Below, in pieces: positions 1-7,798 of a stretch of DNA of 32,980 nucleotides. The notes beneath the pieces were generated by a model, which was not told where the DNA came from, searched no databases, and saw nothing but the letters and a program-made list of their open reading frames with translations. Both the position numbers and the translations under genes were made by a program. This DNA comes from an uncultured Clostridia bacterium (GTDB taxonomy: Bacteria; Bacillota; Clostridia; Lachnospirales; Lachnospiraceae): assembly GCA_947167565.1 (NCBI GenBank), contig CAMVIN010000012.1, positions 1-32,980 of the forward strand. Direction: 5' to 3'. The first letter of the stretch is position 1; the number at the start of each line of letters is the position of its first letter.

Positions 1-2230
1 GGAAGTTTCTCATCCGCAGCATACCTGCTGTCGGATAGTAGAAGTTCAATCCACGCATCTGCAGCGTTGGCAGCATATCAATCACATCGTCAATGGTCTC
101 AGGAATCGGAATTCCTAATTTCTCTAACACATCACTTCGATAGAAGAGAACCCAGAAGTTCATCGTCTCCGGCATAGAGTAAACCTTATCTCCAATTGTA
201 CCGGTCAGGAAGAATCCCGGCTCAAACTGTCTTGCTGACTCCTTAAAGCCCTCAAACTGTGTCATATCAGCCAAAGCACCTCGAATTGCAAGCTCATACG
301 GTATCGTATAGTTGATACCTGTCGCAACATCCGGCGCATTGCCTGCCGAGTTCGCCAGCACCAGTTTCTGCTGATCCGGCATGATACTGATATCCACATC
401 AATACCTGTCTGAGGAGTAAACTTCTCATCAATCAACTTCTGCATAATCTGTACATACTGACTGGAACGGTTCACCCACACCTGCAAGTGATTTGGGTCG
501 GTATTGTTCGTATTGTATGCCTGATTGGTAAAGGATGCCGCAAAACGACTAATATTCATGCCAATAGACTTGAAGAAGCCAGGGCTCTTCGGAAGTTCTG
601 CATTGTCCTGATAAAGATAAATCCGGTCAATTGCCACGCCATTTACCATAAGGTCATCAATCGCCTGTGCCAGATAGTGGTTGACCGAGTTTGTACTCGT
701 TGACAACTCACTGATACGATAAGGAATCTCGTCCGGATTGTCTGCCAGACTCTCCAACTGCTTCGCCGCAATCAGCATTGAGGACATAACTGCCACATTC
801 TTGTCACTGTCGCTCCACTGGATCGCGCTCTTCTCAAGTTCGCGCAACTTTGTTGCATATCCATACAATGTCTGCTCCAGATTCGGAATATAACGGGAAA
901 GTTTCAGGTCGCGATACTTATCGGCGTTGTTACCCGCAACTTTTGTAATTTCCAAAGCAAGATCATTTACCTCTGACATGATGATGTCAAGTTCTTCCAT
1001 AATATAGCGAATATTGTCCATGCTGATTGTGAAAGAAATTGTATGCTCACCAGGCTCTAAATTAACACTAAGATTATTTCCGTTTGAATCCTGTAATGTA
1101 CTTGTTTTATACTTTGTTGTATAAGCCATTCCATAGGAGCGGAATGCCTCATTCGGAATCTTCCCGTCAATCGCTACATCGACAAACACAGGGAAGTCTG
1201 TCTTATCCGACTGACGATAGTTCAGGGCAATGTTGTAGTTACCGCCGGTAGTGACGTTAAACTTATAAGTAACTCTCTGCCCCGCCTCATTGAACGAATC
1301 TGAATCAAGGGTATTCAGAACTGTCTTTTGTGTCGCATATGGGTCAATGCTGGTATCATATTCCGCAATTGCGTGAATAGAAGAGTCATTCGTCTCCGCA
1401 TACGCTTCACCCTGAATCGGAATCATCTGGTTGCCGCTCGCCGTCTCTGAAGAAGTATAACTCTCAACCTTGGCCGGTGCTACCAAATCGATATTGCCGA
1501 GGAGGAAATTTCCTTCCTTCACTTCAAATTCCAGTGTATGCTTTCCTGCCGGAAGTTCAACCTTCAAAGGATCGGAATAGCGGTAACTGGAATCCATAAT
1601 ACTCTGTGTCTCCCAGCGAATATCCTTGGTAGGAACCGCCACAACCTCATTGCCATATCGGTCATAATTTTTCTCTTTTGACAAATTCCAAGTCGTTGTC
1701 AATTTGATGTTGCGGCTCTCATAAAATGGAAAATCGCCGTCAATCTTCATTGCCAGAGTAACCGGCAAAATCGATTCATCATATGACAAATAGTTGAAGT
1801 TCATGTAGTACAACCCATCGGTCGGTACATTAATTTCAAGTGTTGTCTTATCCCCTGTTGACAACTTAAGTACTTTCGATGCATCCGCATAATTCTGCGT
1901 GTCATCTGTCAATGCCTGTGCCGAAGAACCTTTTGCCGCCTCAGAAATATCAATCGAGACGTCATCTCCCTTGTAGTCCGACAGCTTATAAGCACTGCTT
2001 TTTTGCGTATAATTGGTCGATATACGCTCGCTGGCATATTCCTTCGAAGAAACAGCCGAGCCACTTGCAGTGGTATTTGCCGTGCTGCTTGTAACGCCAT
2101 AATCCTGCGGTTCATCCGCCGACGCCACATCTGCATTTACCCGCTGGCCTACACAGGTAGCCACCAGGGCAATAGCAAGCGCAGATGCCACCACTTTTTT
2201 TGCATTTTTTGCTATGATTTTACGCCGCAT
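1..2230 (-). CDS. Exported extracellular solute-binding protein with two carbohydrate-binding-like modules (3' end outside window)
   Basis: About 743 codons are visible and the C-terminus lies beyond base 1. The ATG at 2230 follows a GAGGAGG ribosome binding site. Residues 1-35 form a basic, hydrophobic signal peptide. Its Cys is preceded by VAT, a poor lipobox, so I cannot say whether it is a lipoprotein. A Ser/Thr/Ala linker follows. Two related beta-rich stretches (about 85-250 and 290-400) with phrases such as LPAGKHTLEFEV and LEPGEHTISFTI resemble CBM6/35-type galactose-binding folds. A helical linker leads from about residue 580 into a family 1 solute-binding domain (QTGIDVDISIMP, NAPDVATG, WVLFYRSDVLEKLGI). 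Known role of that domain: it delivers oligosaccharides to an ABC importer. The permease genes would be expected beyond base 1. The neighbouring GH43 enzyme suggests a plant-polysaccharide substrate (inference). Confidence 0.85.
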   Translation of the reverse strand, partial: MRRKIIAKNAKKVVASALAIALVATCVGQRVNADVASADEPQDYGVTSSTANTTASGSAVSSKEYASERISTNYTQKSSAYKLSDYKGDDVSIDISEAAKGSSAQALTDDTQNYADASKVLKLSTGDKTTLEINVPTDGLYYMNFNYLSYDESILPVTLAMKIDGDFPFYESRNIKLTTTWNLSKEKNYDRYGNEVVAVPTKDIRWETQSIMDSSYRYSDPLKVELPAGKHTLEFEVKEGNFLLGNIDLVAPAKVESYTSSETASGNQMIPIQGEAYAETNDSSIHAIAEYDTSIDPYATQKTVLNTLDSDSFNEAGQRVTYKFNVTTGGNYNIALNYRQSDKTDFPVFVDVAIDGKIPNEAFRSYGMAYTTKYKTSTLQDSNGNNLSVNLEPGEHTISFTISMDNIRYIMEELDIIMSEVNDLALEITKVAGNNADKYRDLKLSRYIPNLEQTLYGYATKLRELEKSAIQWSDSDKNVAVMSSMLIAAKQLESLADNPDEIPYRISELSTSTNSVNHYLAQAIDDLMVNGVAIDRIYLYQDNAELPKSPGFFKSIGMNISRFAASFTNQAYNTNNTDPNHLQVWVNRSSQYVQIMQKLIDEKFTPQTGIDVDISIMPDQQKLVLANSAGNAPDVATGINYTIPYELAIRGALADMTQFEGFKESARQFEPGFFLTGTIGDKVYSMPETMNFWVLFYRSDVLEKLGIPIPETIDDVIDMLPTLQMRGLNFYYPTAGMLRMRNF

Positions 2231-2304
2231 AACATCCTCCTCGCAACTAGATTTTATCAAACGATGATAATCTTAGATTATTGTAAAATATCTTAGCACC
2301 TTTT

Positions 2305-2333
2305 ATAGTAATATAAATATGTCAAAAAGTCAA
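2305..2333 (-). promoter_or_regulatory. Putative sigma-A promoter of the solute-binding protein gene
   Basis: On the minus strand TTGACT (2333-2328) is separated by 17 bp from TACTAT (2310-2305). It lies about 75 bp upstream of the start codon at 2230. The -35 is good and the -10 matches four of six positions. Confidence 0.5.
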
Positions 2334-2456
2334 TACGCCTGACGTTATTTTATTGTTAATTCTCATAAAAAACCTTGTTTTTATTTCTTGATTTTAGTAT
2401 AAAGTGTACACATTGTCCAGAATTCACGTCCTTTTCCATCATGTAAGAGAGACAAA

Positions 2457-2501
2457 AAAAAGTCGAAAAGCCACCTATTTCCGTGCACTTTTCGACTTTT
2501 T
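2457..2501 (-). terminator. Rho-independent terminator after the arabinanase operon
   Basis: A perfect 14-bp inverted repeat (AAAAAGTCGAAAAG with CTTTTCGACTTTTT) has a 17-nt loop. On the minus strand it is followed by further T residues. It sits 36 bp after the stop of the small membrane-protein gene at 2537. The stretch 2231-2536 otherwise holds only the solute-binding-protein promoter. Confidence 0.85.
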
Positions 2502-2536
2502 GTGCTGCCTTTCCTTGTCTTTCTACTTTGGTAGTA

Positions 2537-2830
2537 TCACTCTGCCATATACTTGGCGATCCGATGTTCTTTCTTCCTCCGGCGCACAAGCGATATCACA
2601 TAAATGACTGTCGTTACAACCATCAATACAATAGAATAATCCACCAATTGATCGAACTTAACATGCCAGTAGTTTAACAGCACCAGAGATGCAAACAGTA
2701 ACATGACCAGCCAATAAAGAAAAGATATTCCCGCTATCACAACGCAGCCGATGATGTCTTTTACCCGTTCAACATTAGGATTATCCGGTGCGGCTTTTTT
2801 CTTTCTTCCTGCCCATCTTCTCTTTTCCAT
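2537..2830 (-). CDS. Small two-TM membrane protein coupled to the arabinanase gene
   Basis: This is a 97-residue protein. I chose the ATG at 2830 because it overlaps the stop of the upstream arabinanase gene by one base (TAATG) and has GGAG about 10 nt upstream. The in-frame TTG at 2848 has no better signal. The N-terminus is very basic (MEKRRWAGRKKK). Two hydrophobic helices (about residues 27-53 and 62-80) are joined by a short loop, and the C-terminal tail is basic. No catalytic motif or known family is recognised. Tight coupling to the arabinanase suggests co-expression, but no function can be assigned. A terminator follows at 2457-2501. Confidence 0.75.
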   Translation of the reverse strand: MEKRRWAGRKKKAAPDNPNVERVKDIIGCVVIAGISFLYWLVMLLFASLVLLNYWHVKFDQLVDYSIVLMVVTTVIYVISLVRRRKKEHRIAKYMAE

Positions 2831-4422
2831 TAATATTTCACTCCCCAAATGCTCTGATTATTTCCGACAGCAGAAAATGTCATACATGCTGTTCCCGCCT
2901 CGTCATTCATCTTACAGAACACACCACTGTACTCTTTTCCATCATAGTTAATGTGCATGAAGTAGGAATTTTCTTTCTGCTCCCAGGTTCCGGTAACGCC
3001 TTTCCCGAACACATTTCCCTTCTCCGTGAGAACAAGTTTGATTGGTTCCGCTATGTCTGCATTAATTGCCGAGCCCTGATTAATCACATAATATTCGCCG
3101 GCAATTTCCTGTGCGGTATAGCCGGTTTCTGATATTGTCTCTCCATCGGTCATATACGGCAGCATACACGGCCATCCCTCTTCATTCGTGAAGTACTGAT
3201 GAACTCGCGGCTCGTGAAATTCACCTTTTTTCTCAAATCTGGTGTGGTATGCAATATACCGCTTGCCGTCACTGGCAACCATGGCAGAATTATGTCCGGT
3301 CGCCATATAAGCCTGACTGAGTGAAGGGAGCATGTAGTTCCCCGTCATTTTAAGCCCAAACAGTACCGGATTGCCACTTCTGATCTGCGGTGCCTGACCA
3401 TTCATGTCCACATAATTGCCATCCGGTGTCTCAGAACGGAATACGCGAATCTGGTATCCGCCGGAGCGCTGAAGCGCACCGTAAGAAACAAACAAGTAAT
3501 AATAACCACTCACATTATCATACAGAATGTACGGTCCCTCTATCGATGTATGACCGCCTCCAATCAGGCGCTTGCCATAATATGGGTCAACATTGTTTGC
3601 CACATCCTCTTTTGGACGGATTGCCTCACCGGTCGTCTCATCAATCTCAAGAAGGAAGATACCGCCTGACCAAGAACCATATGTCATCCACATTCTTCCG
3701 TCTTTGTCCCAGAAGATTGTCGGGTCAATGCAGTTCGGCCACTTCTGATTGTTGTATTTATAAGAAACACCCTGATCTACCATATAAGTCTCTTTTACAT
3801 GTTTCTCATCCACAACATCCAGCACATTGGTCTTCTTAATATTGTCCATATCATACCCGGAATAGACAATATTGCCTTTCCACTCGAACGGACCATCCGG
3901 CGAATCTGATGTCGCATAACATACGGTAGAAGAATAATAGTTCGACGATGTACAGAAATACATGTAGTATTTGCCCGCCTTCGCACTGTATTTCACATCC
4001 GGCGCCCAAATATGTGTCGTCCCGTCATCGGTACGAATCGGACTCTTCGGACTTCCCGTCAAAACAAACGGTTCGTCTCTGTTCGCAATGTCGTAGTACA
4101 CGGAACCTTTCTGGGCCGCTCCGCCCTGTACGGTCTCCCAAGTATGAAAATCTGTTGTCTTGGCTGTCGCCCTGTGAGAACCATATATATAGTATGTTCC
4201 CTCAAATTCCACAATCGATGGATCATGGACACTAACTTTTGCCGAGTAATCGGATACTGCAATTCCATCGTAATTTACTGAAAAATCAGTAGTAAGTGCT
4301 GCTTTTTCTTCGTCAAAAGCTTCCTTTGCAATCTCCTCGCTGCTCTTGCTTTTACCGCATCCGGTAAACACGAGTGCTGCAACAGTCAATATGCTCACTA
4401 CCTTGCTCGCTGTTCGTTTCAT
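2830..4422 (-). CDS. GH43 arabinan endo-1,5-alpha-L-arabinosidase, lipoprotein
   Basis: This is a 530-residue protein. The ATG at 4422 is preceded by GGAGG, and a longer reading frame reaching 4479 would run into the promoter. A lipoprotein signal with lipobox VFTGC puts the acylated Cys at 22. The GH43 five-bladed propeller carries the three acidic residues expected for the family: D67 (VHDPSI, base), D233 (CIDPTIFWD, pKa modulator) and E295 (HTSIEGPYILYD, acid). Residues of about 430-530 form a separate beta domain typical of the C-terminus of larger endo-arabinanases. The predicted role is hydrolysis of alpha-1,5-arabinan at the cell surface. The stop codon overlaps the next start by one base. 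It diverges from the GGDEF-EAL gene. Confidence 0.93.
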   Translation of the reverse strand: MKRTASKVVSILTVAALVFTGCGKSKSSEEIAKEAFDEEKAALTTDFSVNYDGIAVSDYSAKVSVHDPSIVEFEGTYYIYGSHRATAKTTDFHTWETVQGGAAQKGSVYYDIANRDEPFVLTGSPKSPIRTDDGTTHIWAPDVKYSAKAGKYYMYFCTSSNYYSSTVCYATSDSPDGPFEWKGNIVYSGYDMDNIKKTNVLDVVDEKHVKETYMVDQGVSYKYNNQKWPNCIDPTIFWDKDGRMWMTYGSWSGGIFLLEIDETTGEAIRPKEDVANNVDPYYGKRLIGGGHTSIEGPYILYDNVSGYYYLFVSYGALQRSGGYQIRVFRSETPDGNYVDMNGQAPQIRSGNPVLFGLKMTGNYMLPSLSQAYMATGHNSAMVASDGKRYIAYHTRFEKKGEFHEPRVHQYFTNEEGWPCMLPYMTDGETISETGYTAQEIAGEYYVINQGSAINADIAEPIKLVLTEKGNVFGKGVTGTWEQKENSYFMHINYDGKEYSGVFCKMNDEAGTACMTFSAVGNNQSIWGVKY

Positions 4423-4450
4423 GAGAACCTCCATATCTGTTTTTTTCTTC

Positions 4451-4479
4451 ATTATAGCAAATCCCACAAACAGAATCAA
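4451..4479 (-). promoter_or_regulatory. Sigma-A promoter of the arabinanase operon
   Basis: On the minus strand TTGATT (4479-4474), a 17-bp spacer and a consensus TATAAT (4456-4451) are present. TGC directly before the -10 makes it an extended -10. The start codon is about 30 bp downstream. Confidence 0.8.
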
Positions 4480-4517
4480 TATTTGATAAAAAATTTATAG
4501 CATTTTTTCTAATACTA

Positions 4518-4526
4518 TGTTAAAAT
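4518..4526 (+). promoter_or_regulatory. Possible extended -10 promoter of the GGDEF-EAL gene
   Basis: TGTTAAAAT on the plus strand gives TGn followed by TAAAAT (4521-4526). No convincing -35 hexamer lies 17 bp upstream. It is about 37 bp before the start codon at 4564. Confidence 0.35.
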
Positions 4527-4563
4527 AATATAAACTATGTTATGCGGAAAAGGGGTGTATGTC

Positions 4564-6498
4564 ATGGCTAAAATCGAATACGATTATCTGACAGGTCTGG
4601 CCAATCGTCAGGGACTGTATGTTTATTACCAAAAACTCAAAAAACACCACGTTGTTCATGCCATGTTCATTGACATTGACAACTTCAAAAGAGTGAATGA
4701 CATATATGGACACAGCATGGGGGATAAACTTCTTATTGAAATCAGCCATCTGATTCAACAGCACAGCAACGGATTCACTTCCCGTATCGGCGGCGATGAG
4801 TACGTTGTTCTTTTGGATGGCTCCATGCAGCAGAAAGCAGTGGAAAAGATTGCCTCTGATTTAATCGAGGACATGGAAAACATTGATTTCCGCGCTGATA
4901 TCCTGTCTCTTGTGTCACTCAGTATTGGTATTGTATTCAATCAGACTGCCGGACAGCCTCTGGATGACATCCTTGCCAAATGTGATGCTGCTATGTACCA
5001 ATCAAAGTATGATGGCAAGAACCGCTACACGATTTATCATTCTTACGACAAGACATTGGAAATCAGCCGTAACATTGAAGCCGAGATGGAAGACGCCCTT
5101 GCAACCGGACAGTTTCAGATTTATCTCCAGCCAAAAGTCAATATCATTTCAAGCAAACTCGTCGGAGCAGAAGCACTGTCCCGCTGGATTCATCCGATTG
5201 ACGGCATTAGAACTCCGAACATGTTTATTCCGCTCTTTGAAAAGAACGGTTTTATTTCCAAACTTGACATGTACGTTTACGAGGAAGTCTGCCGACTGAA
5301 AGCCTCTTGGGAAGGCCAGCCTTACCAGCATATTCCGATCTCGGTCAATATGTCGAGGCTTCACCTCTATAATAAAAATTTTGCCAATGACTTAGAAAGA
5401 ATTGCAGGCAAATACGGAATTCCAACAGATGAATTGGAATTAGAGATAACAGAAAGTACGTTTTTGAAAGATAACAAAGAATTAATCAATGTTGTCAACA
5501 GCCTGCAGTCCCGAGGCTTTCACGTATCGATTGATGACTTCGGTTCAGGCTTCTCTGCACTGAACCTGTTAAAAGATTTAGATGTTGATGTCGTTAAAAT
5601 CGATCGTGAATTTCTTCAGACTTCCGCACATACTGCACGTGGAAGAACAGTCATCCGAAGTGTGATTATGATGTGCCGCGATTTAAAGATTGATGTTGTG
5701 ACAGAGGGCGTAGAGACACAGGAACATATTGATTTATTGAAAAAATGCGGATGCCAAATCGTACAGGGATTTTTCTACTCCCGCCCGCTTCCGGTAGCGG
5801 ATTTCATCCGTTTTGCCAATGAATACCTGTCTAACATTCAGGCCAACTTCACGTTCCGCTTGAACGGCAATCTAAAATCCGAGGATGGAAATTTTGAGGC
5901 AATCATTTGCGGAACCGGCTTAACTTATGAAGAGGGAATTTTCACTGATTCCAAAGCCCTGCATTTTCCGGGCGGGGACACGATGTGTAATATTATTGAA
6001 CTCCCCGCAGACACAATTCTCAGCGACAGTTTTACCCTGTCCATGTGGATACGCCCTGAACAATTAACGCAGTGGACTGCCGTTCTTTACATCAAGTGCG
6101 AGACCGGTTTTTATGCAATCTGTCCACTCGCCTGGGAGGGACACTCAGATTTCCGCATTCGTGATTCCCGCGAATTCAACGGCTGGTATGATGCAAGTGC
6201 CTGTCAGCTCCATCAGGATTATTGGTGGCATGTCGTGATTACATACAACGCTAACACCGAAATCGGCACATACTTTATCAACGGAGACATGATTGCTCAA
6301 TCTGTCGATGTACCGACCAACCATTATGTTAAGATGATTACCATCGGTGGCGATGTATTTCAGCCATCCTTTGTCGGAAGGGTCTGTGAAATTGTCATTT
6401 ATAACGAGACACAGGACTATGATTTTGTCAAAGAACTGCATCGCTCTTACATTGAAGCCGAAAATTTTAATGCCGGTGAACTTAAGAGTCTCATCTGA
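4564..6498 (+). CDS. Cytoplasmic GGDEF-EAL cyclic-di-GMP enzyme with C-terminal LamG/ConA-like domain
   Basis: This is a 644-residue protein. The ATG at 4564 follows GGGGTG by 7 nt, and the in-frame ATG at 4537 lacks a ribosome binding site. There is no signal peptide, membrane helix or N-terminal sensor; the protein begins directly with the GGDEF helix (YDYLTGLANR). The active site is GGDEY (76-80), with no RxxD inhibitory site upstream. The EAL domain (about 170-415) keeps E203 (AEALSR), the ELEITES motif, DDFG (324-327), KID and EGVE with QG, so phosphodiesterase activity is likely. Residues of about 465-620 form a beta-rich LamG-like fold (FTLSMWIRPE, DYWWHVVITYN, IGTYFINGD). Such folds usually bind glycans outside the cell. 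Its presence in a predicted cytosolic c-di-GMP enzyme next to an arabinanase is unusual. Confidence 0.93.
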   Translation: MAKIEYDYLTGLANRQGLYVYYQKLKKHHVVHAMFIDIDNFKRVNDIYGHSMGDKLLIEISHLIQQHSNGFTSRIGGDEYVVLLDGSMQQKAVEKIASDLIEDMENIDFRADILSLVSLSIGIVFNQTAGQPLDDILAKCDAAMYQSKYDGKNRYTIYHSYDKTLEISRNIEAEMEDALATGQFQIYLQPKVNIISSKLVGAEALSRWIHPIDGIRTPNMFIPLFEKNGFISKLDMYVYEEVCRLKASWEGQPYQHIPISVNMSRLHLYNKNFANDLERIAGKYGIPTDELELEITESTFLKDNKELINVVNSLQSRGFHVSIDDFGSGFSALNLLKDLDVDVVKIDREFLQTSAHTARGRTVIRSVIMMCRDLKIDVVTEGVETQEHIDLLKKCGCQIVQGFFYSRPLPVADFIRFANEYLSNIQANFTFRLNGNLKSEDGNFEAIICGTGLTYEEGIFTDSKALHFPGGDTMCNIIELPADTILSDSFTLSMWIRPEQLTQWTAVLYIKCETGFYAICPLAWEGHSDFRIRDSREFNGWYDASACQLHQDYWWHVVITYNANTEIGTYFINGDMIAQSVDVPTNHYVKMITIGGDVFQPSFVGRVCEIVIYNETQDYDFVKELHRSYIEAENFNAGELKSLI

Positions 6499-6525
6499 GC
6501 AATTGCCAGGTGACACGTTGAGTAT

Positions 6526-6565
6526 AGAATCAAAAAAGTGGTGTTTTCACCACTTTTTTGATTCT
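6526..6565. terminator. Bidirectional terminator between convergent genes
   Basis: A perfect 18-bp inverted repeat has a TTTT loop. Its A-rich and T-rich flanks serve both strands. It lies 27 bp after the GGDEF-EAL stop and abuts the end of the DUF4846 gene at 6568. Confidence 0.92.
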
Positions 6566-6567
6566 AT

Positions 6568-7566
6568 TTAATATTCCGGATGCATCAAACTTCCTTTTTC
6601 AAAAGTGTATTCCGGTGTCTTGAGCGGATACTTAATTTCTTCCTGATAATACCATGGATCCTCTTCGTGAGCCGGATTTTTTAATACATGAAACTGCTGT
6701 GCCGGTGTATAGCCCTGCGCCAGCAAAAATGCCTTCTTTCCATCCGCATTCTCGCAGACATCCACTACCATGACAACATGTCCGGGGCTTCCTGCTTTAA
6801 TGAAAATATCTCCAATCTGTATTTTTTTCAAAGAAATGCTCTTTGATTCGTTTTTTAGAGAAATCGTGCTGGCATAGGCGTAGACAATTCTCATGAATTT
6901 GGCAAATGCTTCATAGGACTTATCTTCTTTGCCTCCGTCAATCCATGCCGTCTCACCCATCCCGACCTGAATCCGTTTGCCTTTTCGCCATTTACTGTAC
7001 TCTGCAAGAAAACCATCCACAAAATGAAACGCTATTCTGTCGTACTGTCCTGTCTGCCAGAAGTATTCCGCATATACTCTCATAACAGAATCGGCACACT
7101 GCTGCAATTCCTCTCCGGCAAGCGGAAATTTAAACACTGCTGCATGCGCACTCTGGTTCGTCTTGTCACTTCCATCAAACAGTTTGACTTTTGCCCCTGC
7201 CTTTTTCAGCGGATAGGTCCGAAGGAACGTCCCCAGACTCTCCTCATCTGCCGGAACTCTTGTGTAACCCTCCGGAACCTGAAATCTTGTCAAAAGTATA
7301 TTGCCCTTTTCCGCATTGACAACAGCACCGGACACAACTGCACTGCCGCATGCCGTATCATTGAGCTCAATATCGAATGGTTCTGTTATGACACTGCCGG
7401 ATACAGCTCCTGCCGAAACCACATCACCCGACACAGCTGTTCCCGTTCCCGTTACCGCAATCTCACTCTCCCGTCCCCAGGTAAACGGCCGGCAGACTGC
7501 AAGTATCAATACCAACGCAATAATTCCCAAAAAAGTCGCCAAAGTTATCGCTCGTCTCTCTGTCAT
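6568..7566 (-). CDS. DUF4846-type exported protein
   Basis: This is a 332-residue protein. The ATG at 7566 follows GAGGA; an in-frame TTG at 7584 is less likely. An N-terminal hydrophobic helix (about residues 6-25) acts as signal or anchor. A low-complexity linker (about 30-75) has repeated Ala-Val-Ser-Gly units. Residues 90-330 match the DUF4846 family as I know it: GYTRVPADEESLGTFLRTYPL near the start, SAHAAVFKF, QCADSVMRVYAEYFW, FHFVDGF, and the His-containing GSPGHVVMVVDV. The biochemical role of this family is not established to my knowledge. The conserved His and Asp residues would suit a surface hydrolase or binding protein (inference). It diverges from the 7799 lipoprotein gene and shares a central palindrome with it. 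Confidence 0.85.
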   Translation of the reverse strand: MTERRAITLATFLGIIALVLILAVCRPFTWGRESEIAVTGTGTAVSGDVVSAGAVSGSVITEPFDIELNDTACGSAVVSGAVVNAEKGNILLTRFQVPEGYTRVPADEESLGTFLRTYPLKKAGAKVKLFDGSDKTNQSAHAAVFKFPLAGEELQQCADSVMRVYAEYFWQTGQYDRIAFHFVDGFLAEYSKWRKGKRIQVGMGETAWIDGGKEDKSYEAFAKFMRIVYAYASTISLKNESKSISLKKIQIGDIFIKAGSPGHVVMVVDVCENADGKKAFLLAQGYTPAQQFHVLKNPAHEEDPWYYQEEIKYPLKTPEYTFEKGSLMHPEY

Positions 7567-7636
7567 ATCTTCCTCACATTCCAACGCGCACTAATACGCA
7601 CGCTCTTTCGTTTTCCATAGAATCTACTATATGCCG

Positions 7637-7665
7637 ATTATAGCACGTTTTTTTCAAAATTGCAA
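7637..7665 (-). promoter_or_regulatory. Extended -10 promoter of the DUF4846 gene
   Basis: On the minus strand TTGCAA (7665-7660), a 17-bp spacer and TATAAT (7642-7637) are present, with TGC before the -10. The start codon is about 70 bp downstream. Confidence 0.75.
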
Positions 7666-7681
7666 AAGGAGTGCGCTGTTG

Positions 7682-7710
7682 GTTTGTGTCAAGTAAACGT
7701 TGACACAAAC
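7682..7710. promoter_or_regulatory. Perfect 11-bp palindrome midway between two divergent promoters (candidate operator)
   Basis: GTTTGTGTCAA (7682-7692), a 7-nt spacer and TTGACACAAAC (7700-7710) form a perfect inverted repeat. It lies 16 bp from the -35 hexamer of each flanking promoter. Without a T-tract or transcript around it, it is more likely a protein-binding site than a terminator. The cognate regulator is unknown. Confidence 0.6.
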
Positions 7711-7726
7711 ACCACTTTTTCCCTCA

Positions 7727-7755
7727 TTGACAAAAGTTCAAAATGCCTCTATAAT
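7727..7755 (+). promoter_or_regulatory. Consensus sigma-A promoter of the Lys-rich lipoprotein gene
   Basis: TTGACA (7727-7732), exactly 17 bp, then TATAAT (7750-7755): a full consensus match at both hexamers. It predicts strong expression of the gene at 7799. Confidence 0.92.
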
Positions 7756-7798
7756 GTATTCATTATAAAAAACCATTATTAACAAGGAGGAAATGAAT

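Noticed and set aside
2356-2589. 77-codon minus-strand frame
   Set aside because: It overlaps the terminator at 2457-2501 and the end of the small membrane-protein gene, and encodes no recognisable protein.
7682-7710. Terminator or GlnR/TnrA site
   Set aside because: There is no T-tract and no gene ends here. The spacing between the TGTCA and TGACA half-sites is 9, not the 7 expected for GlnR/TnrA.
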